6,906 nucleotides of DNA from Candidatus Aminicenantota bacterium (GTDB taxonomy: Bacteria > Acidobacteriota > Aminicenantia > UBA2199), in NCBI GenBank assembly GCA_030620255.1, contig JAUXFB010000069.1, positions 1-6,906 of the forward strand, read 5' to 3'. Position 1 is the stretch's first letter. Each line of letters opens with the position of its first letter. This document shows, in pieces, positions 1 through 6,469 of this stretch. The notes under the pieces were generated by a model, which made no database searches, was not told where the DNA came from, and saw only the letters and a list, made by a program, of their open reading frames with translations. The position numbers were made by a program, and so were the translations under genes.

Positions 1-633
1 ATCATAAACTTCAATTTTTTTATCTCCACCAATAACAATAGCTTTTAACATTTTTGAACCCATAACCGCTCCAGAGCCACCTCTACCAAAATGTCTATTA
101 CAATCTGTTCCAATATTTGCAAGTTTCACCCTATTTTCACCAGCTTGACCTATTGCAGCAATACGAGTATTAGGATATTTTGCTTTTAAATTTTTTTCAG
201 TTTCAAATTCTCCTTTTCCCCATAAAATTGTAGCATCTTCAAATTTTACTTTATCTGAGGTGATATAGAGATAAACAGGTTTTTTGCTTTTACCTGTTAT
301 AATTATATAATCTAATCCTGCTCTTTTTATTTGAGGACCTAAATGCCCACCAACATGTGAATCAAGAAAAGTACCTGTTAAAGGTGATTTTGTTACAAAT
401 GTCGAACGAGCGGATGTTTGCACTAAAGTCCCTGTAAAGGGACCGGTTATAAAAATTAATGGATTTTCAGGCGAAAATGGATCCTGAGTAATTAAATCCA
501 TATCAATTAATAATTTTAATCCTAGTCCTTTACCCCCAATAAATCTATTAAAGTTTTCCTCATCTGGGGTTTCAAAAGAAAATTTCTCTTTTGTTAAATC
601 AATTCTTAAATATCTATTCATATAACCTTTCAT
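1..633 (-). CDS. Aldehyde:ferredoxin oxidoreductase, N-terminal domain (partial, cut at window edge)
   Basis: The first 211 codons of an open frame that runs off the left edge. The family oxidises aldehydes to carboxylic acids with a tungsten (or molybdenum) bis-pterin cofactor and passes electrons to ferredoxin, in the cytoplasm. Seen here is the whole pterin-binding N-terminal domain: FIGGKGLGLKLL (31-42), DPFSPENPLIFITGPFTGT (51-69), SARSTFVTKSPLTG (74-87), GGHLG (95-99), and GRGGSGAVMGSKMLKAI (183-199), all hallmark blocks. By comparison from memory with the Pyrococcus furiosus enzyme the alignment is gap-free up to about residue 100; Arg76 is kept and Asn93 is His. The Fe-S cysteines and C-terminal domains lie outside the window. 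The start at 633 follows AGAGG with a 5-nt spacer; an internal Met at codon 5 is less well placed. The gene begins 27 nt after the homoserine dehydrogenase stop, so the two are probably co-transcribed. Substrate is unknown. Confidence 0.93.
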   Translation of the reverse strand, partial: MKGYMNRYLRIDLTKEKFSFETPDEENFNRFIGGKGLGLKLLIDMDLITQDPFSPENPLIFITGPFTGTLVQTSARSTFVTKSPLTGTFLDSHVGGHLGPQIKRAGLDYIIITGKSKKPVYLYITSDKVKFEDATILWGKGEFETEKNLKAKYPNTRIAAIGQAGENRVKLANIGTDCNRHFGRGGSGAVMGSKMLKAIVIGGDKKIEVYD

Positions 634-660
634 AAAGACCTCTCAAGATTAATATTACTT

Positions 661-1716
661 TTATTGTAATATTTTATTCCTCCTTTTAAGAACATCAAGA
701 ACATCAACCAAAATAGAAAATCCTGTTTCAATCTTTCCTGCACCAGGACCCTGAATCATTATTTCACCCAATAGATCTGTTTTAAAAATCAATGCATTCG
801 TAGCATTCGAAACATTACTCAATGGCTCTTTCACTGACAATTTTACAGGTTTTACTTCTGCGAATATTTTCCCATCTTCAATTCTTGTCTGCCCTATTAA
901 TTTATATCTATATCCTTCTTTTAAACTCTTTAATACATCTTCTCTTGTGATTTTCGTAATACCTTCTCTATAAACATCTTTAAGCTTTAAATTGCCTCCA
1001 AATACAACATTTGAAAGTATTAAAATTTTTGCAAGAGCATCATAAGCTTCAACGTCAGCAGTTGGATCAGCTTCTGCATATCCAAGCTTTTGAGCTAATC
1101 CAAGAGCTTCATCATATGTTAATCCATCTGTTTCCATTTTTGTAAGAATAAAATTTGTTGTACCGTTTAAAATACCTTTAATTGATTTAATAGTGTCACC
1201 TAATAACGTATTTTCAATAAGATTAAAAATCGGGGTTCCACTCATAACAGTGCCTTCAAATTTAAGATGAACATTTTCGGAATCCGCAAGCTCTTTTAAT
1301 TCTTTATAATACAAGGCAATCGGGCCTTTGTTAGAAGTAACAACATGCTTCCCCATCATCAAAGCAGTTCTTATATAAGAGGTAGCAGGCTCTCCACTCT
1401 TTATATCAGTATATGATACTTCAACTGTAATATCTGCATCTGTTTTTTTTATTATATCTACAGCGCTAAGATTATTATATTTTTCTGATTCTTTGTTTAA
1501 ATCACTTAATTTTCCATCTTTTTCTAAAACATTTAATAAAGTTGATATATTTATTCCATTTTTATCTATTAAATTTCCTTTATTAATATCGGATACCGCA
1601 ATAATTTTAGGAATAAAACCGTATTTTTTAAACAAAAATTCTTTTTTATTATTCAAAATTTCTAAAAAACCCTGACCAACTGTTCCGCAACCTATCAATT
1701 CAATTTTAGTCTCCAT
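661..1716 (-). CDS. hom: Homoserine dehydrogenase, short form without ACT domain
   Basis: A 351-residue NAD(P)-dependent dehydrogenase that interconverts aspartate semialdehyde and homoserine in threonine/methionine synthesis. The N-terminus has the dinucleotide-binding loop GCGTVGQG (residues 9-16). The catalytic domain holds SNK with Lys130, GTVMSGTPI, LNGTTNFILTKM and GYAEADPTADVE followed by YDALAK. Glu215, Asp226 and Lys230 keep the spacing of the catalytic Glu/Asp/Lys of characterised enzymes. The protein ends after the DLLGEIMIQGPGAG block, with no room for the C-terminal ACT domain that mediates threonine feedback, so it is probably not feedback-inhibited in the usual way. An in-frame TTG at 1734 would lengthen it by six residues, but that region is itself the Shine-Dalgarno (AAGGAG at 1730-1725, 8 nt before ATG), so ATG at 1716 is chosen. 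It is followed closely by the aldehyde oxidoreductase gene. A role in the neighbouring catabolic cluster, rather than in biosynthesis, is possible but unproven. Confidence 0.92.
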   Translation of the reverse strand: METKIELIGCGTVGQGFLEILNNKKEFLFKKYGFIPKIIAVSDINKGNLIDKNGINISTLLNVLEKDGKLSDLNKESEKYNNLSAVDIIKKTDADITVEVSYTDIKSGEPATSYIRTALMMGKHVVTSNKGPIALYYKELKELADSENVHLKFEGTVMSGTPIFNLIENTLLGDTIKSIKGILNGTTNFILTKMETDGLTYDEALGLAQKLGYAEADPTADVEAYDALAKILILSNVVFGGNLKLKDVYREGITKITREDVLKSLKEGYRYKLIGQTRIEDGKIFAEVKPVKLSVKEPLSNVSNATNALIFKTDLLGEIMIQGPGAGKIETGFSILVDVLDVLKRRNKILQ

Positions 1717-1744
1717 TTCATTTTCTCCTTTCAATTATGATACA

Positions 1745-1757
1745 ATTATACATTATA
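1745..1757 (-). promoter_or_regulatory. Possible -10 elements for the hom-oxidoreductase unit
   Basis: Two consensus TATAAT hexamers occur in the minus strand at 1757-1752 and 1750-1745, just upstream of the hom ribosome binding site. No convincing -35 box lies 16-18 nt upstream of either; that position falls inside the hairpin at 1760-1788. The DNA is AT-rich, so chance matches are likely. Confidence 0.3.
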
Positions 1758-1759
1758 GT

Positions 1760-1788
1760 ATAGCAGGGAAGAAATTCTTCCCTGCTAT
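1760..1788 (-). terminator. Strong GC-containing hairpin, likely 3' end of the porin transcript
   Basis: A perfect inverted repeat: ATAGCAGGGAAG pairs with CTTCCCTGCTAT across a 5-nt loop, giving a 12-bp stem. It is the only strong GC-bearing stem I see in an intergenic region of the window. It starts 63 nt after the porin stop. No T-run follows it on the minus strand (next bases ACTATAATG), so it is not a classical intrinsic terminator; it may act as a transcript-end stabiliser, a processing site or a leader element for hom. Confidence 0.55.
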
Positions 1789-1851
1789 TACTTTTCAAAT
1801 TTCACAAACCATCTGTTGTCTCTTGCAGGTGGTTTGCATTCAATAACACAG

Positions 1852-3177
1852 TTACTTAATCTTACAATCAAAAGCTTTGTAAAAGAAAATAAATCCACCG
1901 TGAGCACCGGAAGCATCGTTCTCAAGTCCAAGATCTTTTTTAAAATGCTCACCAGGAGACCAGTATCCAACAGAAGCACCTACTGTAAAAAGATTTCTTA
2001 TATTGTATGTTCCAAAGAAGGAAAGCTCGTTACCCATAGCTTTATAAGTCTGATTTTCCTGTAATTTATTTCTACTATAGCTCCAATATGTTGCCCTGAG
2101 GGAATATTTATCTGTTGAATAACCTACATAAGCATCAAATACATTCAAATTTGTCATTGTTGCATTCCAATCAGCAATGCATGAGAAACCATATCCTGTT
2201 GTCATAAGATGAGCAGGTCCTAATCCAGGCCACCATTTGTAAAAGCCATTTGTAAATGGACCTTCAATAATCCCAGAGTATGTTTCATAATCATTTGTAT
2301 TTGGATCATCTCCAGAAAAAATGTTATAATTCACACCGAAAAATAGACCTTTTTTGGTTGAAAATTGTAATCCACTGAGAAAACCATACCCTTTGTATTT
2401 TAGATCACCTGTCTTATTACCTGACATTTTAACATATTCAACCTTTCCTGAGAATGATTTAGTAGGAGCAAATTCAGCTCTAATTCCAGTATATAATGGT
2501 TTGTCATTATCCTGCCATCTATAAAAAATATAGGGAGAAACCTTATATTTTCCACCTGAGAGTTTGATTGTTGGATAAGCTCCAAAAATTTGAATACTTG
2601 ATTCTACTTCATCTCTTGGATTTAATTCTGTTTGAGTTCCATTATAATATATTTCTGCAATTCCTCCTCCCTGATATGGTCTTTTATAAAAAAGATCAAA
2701 ATCAAAAGTTTTTCCTGTTGTATAAAAATTTGCCCCAAGGGTTCCATCTTCACCACCATCAAAAGCAACAAGTCCATCTCCATAAAGAAATTTTACCTTT
2801 CCAAGCTTAACACTAAATGGACCTATAAGTTTATCAACATTTATATATCCTTGAAGCATAGTTGCTCTTGGATCTTCTGGAACACCCCAGACTGGGTGTT
2901 GACCAAATTGTCCCCATGTGCCAAGACTTGCAAATAAACTTACTCCATTTCCGAAATCTGCATTAAGGTGAAAATCCAAATGCATATAATCAAAGTCATC
3001 TTTATCATTTGTAGTCTTGTTAAAATCAGAATTTTTCCAGAAAATATGGTAATCGTAAAGAGCAGCTCCTCCTGTTATTTTTATTTTGTTTTTCTGCGTT
3101 TCATCAGCATGTAATAAATTCAACATGAAAAATGACACAACAAAAACTAATAGAACCGTAAATACTTTTTTCTTCAT
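1852..3177 (-). CDS. Outer-membrane beta-barrel porin, alginate-export-like
   Basis: A 441-residue exported protein. Residues 1-24 form a signal peptide (MKKK, hydrophobic core, cleavage likely after LHA). The rest is rich in Gly, aromatic and alternating hydrophobic/polar segments with no transmembrane helix, as expected of an outer-membrane barrel. The segment around 125-151 (LGKVKFLYGDGLVAFDGG, then a Gly/Asn/Phe turn) resembles the conserved block of alginate-export-type porins, where Gly-Arg-Gln and YGDGRL are usual. The last barrel strand appears to be GGFIFFYKAF ending at Phe436, but five more residues (DCKIK) follow before the stop; barrel proteins normally end in an aromatic residue. 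Start is ATG at 3177 after AGAGG with a 7-nt spacer. It lies 19 nt after the cyclase-family gene and is probably co-transcribed with it, suggesting it admits that enzyme's substrate. The exact substrate and subfamily are uncertain. Confidence 0.85.
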   Translation of the reverse strand: MKKKVFTVLLVFVVSFFMLNLLHADETQKNKIKITGGAALYDYHIFWKNSDFNKTTNDKDDFDYMHLDFHLNADFGNGVSLFASLGTWGQFGQHPVWGVPEDPRATMLQGYINVDKLIGPFSVKLGKVKFLYGDGLVAFDGGEDGTLGANFYTTGKTFDFDLFYKRPYQGGGIAEIYYNGTQTELNPRDEVESSIQIFGAYPTIKLSGGKYKVSPYIFYRWQDNDKPLYTGIRAEFAPTKSFSGKVEYVKMSGNKTGDLKYKGYGFLSGLQFSTKKGLFFGVNYNIFSGDDPNTNDYETYSGIIEGPFTNGFYKWWPGLGPAHLMTTGYGFSCIADWNATMTNLNVFDAYVGYSTDKYSLRATYWSYSRNKLQENQTYKAMGNELSFFGTYNIRNLFTVGASVGYWSPGEHFKKDLGLENDASGAHGGFIFFYKAFDCKIK

Positions 3178-3196
3178 TTTATAACCTCTTTTTTTA

Positions 3197-4138
3197 TTAT
3201 TTATTTGGCGGTGTAGGTTTTAAGACACCATTCTTATCTCTCATTAAAGGATAAGGCTGTTTTGGTAAAGGAGCACCAGGAGTTTCTATTACAGATGTTC
3301 CATATTTCCAGTCTGAAGGACAAATTGCGATATATCTTGCATAACCTCCTGTTCCACCCTCAGGTTTAGCAAAACCAATTGAGATAAGAGCACCAGCTTC
3401 TGGAACTTTATCTAAATTAGTTACTCCTTCTGCCTGACAGAAATTGTTGTGTAATAACCATACCTCTCCATCCAGTTTTGGAGTTGTATCAGTATCAAGT
3501 GGCTCATGGCCATGAAAAAGAATCTTTCTTTCTAGATGCAAATATTTTAATGCATCTAATTTAATCCCTGGAAACTTGCTTGTATTAAATTCTTTTACAT
3601 TACTCCATTTTTTAGACCAATCAGAACGAATCATAACAACCGAACCTTCTGGAATTGGACCATATTTTGCTTCCCATGCTTTAATATCCTGCACTGTACA
3701 ATGATAATCTGACTTTTTTACAACTTTTTTATGAGTATCTATTACAACCAAAGGCCTAATCGCATATGTAGCAGGAAGATCACTTATTGTAGCTCCATAT
3801 TGATAAAAGTGAGCTGGAGGATCAAGCTGAGTTCCTAATTGATCTGTGCAAAGATAATATCTTGTGATTTGAAAACCATGAGTTTTATATGTGAACTCTG
3901 TTCCTTTTGTAACATAACCAGGTACATCTTGCCCGGCAACACCCGCTTTAACCACGGAATTACCAAATCCATACCAAACAGGAATTGTTCCATTAAAAGA
4001 ATGAGTTAAATCAACATATTTTGCATTCTTGAAATACTTATTATAAGCATTCCATAAATCTGATTTTGCTGGCATATTAGCGCTTGTAAAAGCAAGCAAA
4101 ACAAACATAATAACAAAAACACTTAAAAATTTTTTCAT
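3197..4138 (-). CDS. Exported cyclase-family hydrolase (kynurenine formamidase / isatin hydrolase superfamily)
   Basis: A 313-residue protein of the metal-dependent cyclase superfamily, whose members hydrolyse amide or cyclic bonds (formylkynurenine, isatin and similar). Residues 1-20 are a signal peptide (likely cleavage after TSA), so it should act in the periplasm. Family landmarks are YVDLTHSFNGTIPVW (41-55), GTQLDPPAHF (102-111), FHGHEPLDTDT (208-218), LLH with Glu237 (228-237) and the GTGGYARYIAICP C-terminal strand (262-274). The usual metal motif HxGTHxDxPxH reads QLGTQLDPPAH: Gln100 and Gln104 replace both His, while Asp106, His110, His209/211, His230 and Glu237 remain. It could be a subgroup with altered metal use or a non-hydrolytic relative. 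A perfect AGGAGG lies 5 nt before the ATG at 4138. Upstream is iclR (88 nt) and downstream the porin (19 nt), so it likely processes a substrate taken up by the porin. Substrate unknown. Confidence 0.85.
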   Translation of the reverse strand: MKKFLSVFVIMFVLLAFTSANMPAKSDLWNAYNKYFKNAKYVDLTHSFNGTIPVWYGFGNSVVKAGVAGQDVPGYVTKGTEFTYKTHGFQITRYYLCTDQLGTQLDPPAHFYQYGATISDLPATYAIRPLVVIDTHKKVVKKSDYHCTVQDIKAWEAKYGPIPEGSVVMIRSDWSKKWSNVKEFNTSKFPGIKLDALKYLHLERKILFHGHEPLDTDTTPKLDGEVWLLHNNFCQAEGVTNLDKVPEAGALISIGFAKPEGGTGGYARYIAICPSDWKYGTSVIETPGAPLPKQPYPLMRDKNGVLKPTPPNK

Positions 4139-4158
4139 ACTTACCTCCTAAATTTTTT

Positions 4159-4181
4159 AAATTGATTAAATTGATTAAATT
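4159..4181. repeat. Short tandem repeat, 9-bp unit
   Basis: AAATTGATT occurs twice in tandem and then a partial third copy (AAATT) follows, between iclR and the cyclase-family gene. It could be slippage in AT-rich DNA or part of a regulatory site; nothing in the sequence decides this. Confidence 0.6.
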
Positions 4182-4197
4182 TACAACAAATACTTAG

Positions 4198-4220
4198 CTA
4201 TGTCATTTTTATACCTCCTT
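4198..4220 (-). other. Ideal Shine-Dalgarno followed by a two-codon minigene (Met-Thr-stop)
   Basis: In the minus strand AAGGAGG (4220-4214) is followed, after a 7-nt spacer, by ATG ACA TAG (4206-4198). The ribosome binding site is as good as any in the window, yet the frame stops after two codons. It begins 20 nt after the iclR stop and lies upstream of the cyclase-family gene, so it should be on the same mRNA. It may be a translational control element, or the remnant of a start region whose gene was lost. Confidence 0.55.
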
Positions 4221-4226
4221 AAAATT

Positions 4227-4973
4227 TTAATCTAACTCTTCTTTTATCTCTTTAACATATTTTATTAATTTTTTTGCATACTTTTTTATCGTATTATTAT
4301 CAAATCTTGTTTTGCTTCCTGAAACACTTATTGCACCATAAAAATCATACTTCTTTATATTCAATGGAACTGCAGCACACATCAAACCATCTTCATATTC
4401 CTCTTTATCAATGCTATAACCTTTTACCTCTATTTCTTTTAAATTCTCAATTAATTTTTTTGAAGACATTATAGTGTTTCTGGCTATCTTTTTAAATCTT
4501 ATTTTTGATATATGATCTAACATTTCTTGTTCTGGTAAATTTGCTAACATAGCTTTACCAAGAGCAGTACAATATGTAGGTATTTGTGCTCCAATAAAAG
4601 TGCTAATCTGAAGATGTCTTGAGCTTTCTATTTTATCAAGATAAATAATTTTATTTGCATATAATTCAGCAAGGTTAACAGTTTCATTTATTTCCATTAC
4701 AAGTCTATTTAATATAGGATGAATTTTATCTATTATGTTCTTTTTGATAAATACCTTATTTCCTAACTCAAAAAGTCCCATACCTAAGGTATATTTTACA
4801 TCTTTCTTTTCTACAATATTCAAATCAATTAAACTATTAAGTAATCTATACAAAGTTGTTTTATGAATTCCTAATTTTCTACTAAGATTACTTAAACCAA
4901 TACCATTTTCTTCATCAGCAAGAGTAAAAAGGATCAAAAAAGCTTTTTTAACCGACTTGCTAATGTGTTTCAT
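4227..4973 (-). CDS. IclR-family transcriptional regulator
   Basis: A 248-residue cytoplasmic DNA-binding protein. The N-terminal winged helix-turn-helix covers about residues 1-70, with the recognition region LSRKLGIHKTTLYRLLNSL (30-48). The C-terminal effector-binding domain shows the family blocks PTYCTALGKAMLANL (132-146), GYSIDKEEYEDGLMCAAVPL (184-203) and GAISVSGSKTRF (213-224). Length is typical. The open frame extends 62 codons upstream into AT-rich intergenic sequence and the 3' end of the transporter gene, but those codons encode no family feature. ATG at 4973 is preceded by AGGAGG with an 8-nt spacer and by a strong promoter, so it is taken as the start. IclR regulators usually bind near their own and adjacent catabolic promoters and respond to small organic acids. 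The matching promoter block in front of the transporter gene suggests it controls both. Its ligand is not predictable here. Confidence 0.93.
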   Translation of the reverse strand: MKHISKSVKKAFLILFTLADEENGIGLSNLSRKLGIHKTTLYRLLNSLIDLNIVEKKDVKYTLGMGLFELGNKVFIKKNIIDKIHPILNRLVMEINETVNLAELYANKIIYLDKIESSRHLQISTFIGAQIPTYCTALGKAMLANLPEQEMLDHISKIRFKKIARNTIMSSKKLIENLKEIEVKGYSIDKEEYEDGLMCAAVPLNIKKYDFYGAISVSGSKTRFDNNTIKKYAKKLIKYVKEIKEELD

Positions 4974-4992
4974 TATCCGCACCTCCTTTTTA

Positions 4993-5015
4993 ATTATCAC
5001 AACTTTCATTATCAC
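4993..5015 (-). promoter_or_regulatory. Candidate operator: direct repeat overlapping the iclR promoter
   Basis: GTGATAAT occurs twice on the minus strand (5015-5008 and 5000-4993) with a 15-bp period. One copy contains the -10 hexamer and the other covers the expected transcript start. A regulator bound here would block the promoter. The transporter promoter has one exact copy at 6630-6623 and a diverged GCGATAAG at 6610-6603. Assignment to the IclR protein is inference from position. Confidence 0.4.
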
Positions 5016-5047
5016 TACTAAAAAAAAAATTGTCAAGCATTTTTTTA
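5004..5047 (-). repeat. 44-bp promoter repeat, copy at iclR
   Basis: Identical at 41 of 44 positions, without gaps, to 6619-6662 upstream of the transporter gene. Differences are at 5007, 5016 and 5026. The block spans the -35, spacer and -10, and about 11 nt upstream of the -35. Both copies have the same orientation and the same position relative to the following gene's promoter. Confidence 0.9.
5008..5036 (-). promoter_or_regulatory. Sigma70-type promoter of iclR
   Basis: On the minus strand a perfect -35 TTGACA (5036-5031) is separated by 17 nt from a -10 GATAAT (5013-5008). The predicted start is near 5001, giving a leader of about 28 nt with the AGGAGG of iclR in it. It probably also serves the downstream cyclase and porin genes. 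Confidence 0.85.
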
Positions 5048-5058
5048 ATTTTATTTTG

Positions 5059-5085
5059 AAAAAATAAATTTTTATAAAAAAATTT
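5059..5085 (-). terminator. Possible weak AT-only terminator after the transporter gene
   Basis: An 8-bp stem made only of A-T pairs (5085-5078 with 5073-5066, 4-nt loop) is followed on the minus strand by a run of six T. It lies between the transporter stop and the iclR promoter, where a terminator would fit. The stem is weak and chance is a real possibility in this AT-rich spacer. Confidence 0.25.
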
Positions 5086-5107
5086 TCTATAATCAAAAAA
5101 CCATCCA

Positions 5108-6469
5108 TTATATAAAGCTTGCAATAAGTATAACTGAAAGCAAAAGGGGCATAATCCATTTGATAACAAAACTCCAGATTCTTTTTAATTTAAATATTCT
5201 CCCACATTTTTCAATTTCATTTATAGCACTATTAGTACCCCATACATATCCAACAAAAATAGTAATCAATAAAGCGCCAAACATATAACCATAAGTTCCA
5301 AATATAAGATCTACAACATCAAGAAAAGGCTTTTTAATAACAGGAAGTGAACTAAAAAAATTAGAGCCTCCCTGAGAAAGTATAGATGGAATCCCAATAA
5401 ATATAATAAATAAACCTACTATATAAGCAGCTTTTTTTCTTGCCCATTTTCTGGTATCAACACAATATGCGACTACTACCTCTAAAAGTGAAATGGTAGA
5501 CGTCAAAGCTGCAACAACTAAAAGTAAGAAAAATAAAAATCCAAATATTGCACCTCCGGCTATCTTTGAAAAAACCAAAGGAAGAACAATAAAAACAAGA
5601 GGAGGGCCTTCAGTTGGTACCATGCCAGGAACTGCAAATAGAGTTGGAAATATAATAAGACCTGCCATCAAAGCAACAATAGTATCAAGTGAGACTATCC
5701 AAAATCCAGCGGAAACAAGGCTCTCTTTTTTTGAAAGGTAGCTTCCATAAGTAAGCATAATTCCAATACCAACAGAAAGAGAAAAGAATGCTTGAGTTAT
5801 GGCTAATAGTACTGTATCCCATGTAACTTTAGAAAAGTCAGGTTTTAGAAAAAAATTAAGACCCTCAGATGCTCCTTTAGCGGATACAGATTTTATTACC
5901 AGATAAATTAAAATTAAAAGCAAAATAGGCATAAGAGACTTAACTGTTTTTTCAATTCCTTTACTAACACCTTTTGCAACAATTAACACAGTAATAAAAA
6001 TAAATATGAAAAAAAGCAATATAATAAGGCCTGTATTTGAAGAAAAACTTGCAAACATTCCTTTAACCATTTCTGTTGTAAGTGATTTAGAGAAGTCTCC
6101 TTTTAATGCTTTAAAACTATAACCAAGAGTCCAGCCTGCAATAACTGTATAATATGATAAAATGACAGTACATGTAATAACACCAGCGACTCCCAACAAA
6201 TGCCAGCCGCTATTTGGTTTCAATCTTTTAAATGCACAAACAGGTGCTCCTTTAGCTGCTCTCCCAATTGAAGTCTCAGCAAGGAGAAGTGCTAATCCAA
6301 TCGTAAAAACAGCGGATAGATAAATTAAAACAAAGGCAGCACCACCATTCATACCTGTTAAGTAAGGAAATCTCCATATGTTTCCAAGACCAATAGCAGA
6401 ACCTGAAGCTACTAAAATAAAAGTAAATTTTGAGCTCCAGCTTCCTCTCTTATTCAAATCATTATCCAT
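5108..6469 (-). CDS. Sodium-dependent amino-acid transporter, NSS (SLC6-like) family
   Basis: A 453-residue inner-membrane symporter, the usual size for bacterial NSS carriers such as LeuT, TnaT and MhsT, which import amino acids with Na+. Eleven or so hydrophobic helices are visible. The TM1 signature GSAIGLGNIWRFPYL (23-37) is followed by NGGAAF (41-46) and ETSIGR (65-70); this includes the unwound substrate/Na+ site. Tyr106/Tyr107 lie in TM3, the FSLSVGIG stretch in TM6 (229-236) includes its unwound part, and Thr323/Ser324 in TM8 match the second Na+ site. AGGAGG precedes the ATG at 6469 by 10 nt. The gene has its own promoter about 150 nt upstream, nearly identical to that of the next gene, iclR. 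Substrate specificity cannot be read; an amino acid or amino-acid-like product of the periplasmic hydrolase is a reasonable guess. Confidence 0.95.
   Translation of the reverse strand: MDNDLNKRGSWSSKFTFILVASGSAIGLGNIWRFPYLTGMNGGAAFVLIYLSAVFTIGLALLLAETSIGRAAKGAPVCAFKRLKPNSGWHLLGVAGVITCTVILSYYTVIAGWTLGYSFKALKGDFSKSLTTEMVKGMFASFSSNTGLIILLFFIFIFITVLIVAKGVSKGIEKTVKSLMPILLLILIYLVIKSVSAKGASEGLNFFLKPDFSKVTWDTVLLAITQAFFSLSVGIGIMLTYGSYLSKKESLVSAGFWIVSLDTIVALMAGLIIFPTLFAVPGMVPTEGPPLVFIVLPLVFSKIAGGAIFGFLFFLLLVVAALTSTISLLEVVVAYCVDTRKWARKKAAYIVGLFIIFIGIPSILSQGGSNFFSSLPVIKKPFLDVVDLIFGTYGYMFGALLITIFVGYVWGTNSAINEIEKCGRIFKLKRIWSFVIKWIMPLLLSVILIASFI

Noticed and set aside
1717..1734. TTG at 1734 as start of the homoserine dehydrogenase, adding six residues
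   Set aside because: Those codons are the Shine-Dalgarno of the ATG at 1716, which is ideally spaced; no ribosome site precedes the TTG.
2400..2585. Minus-strand 61-codon frame inside the porin gene
   Set aside because: It is wholly within the porin coding region in another frame with no recognisable protein features.
2632..2937. Plus-strand open frame of 101 codons opposite the porin gene
   Set aside because: It is antisense to a clear gene, has no ribosome site and reads as low-complexity Lys/Ile/Ser; the same holds for the other plus-strand frames at 1493, 1816, 2568, 4274 and 5493.
4974..5159. 62-codon upstream extension of the IclR regulator overlapping the transporter gene
   Set aside because: It encodes AT-driven hydrophobic sequence with no family similarity and would run through the promoter; ATG at 4973 has AGGAGG and the expected family N-terminus.
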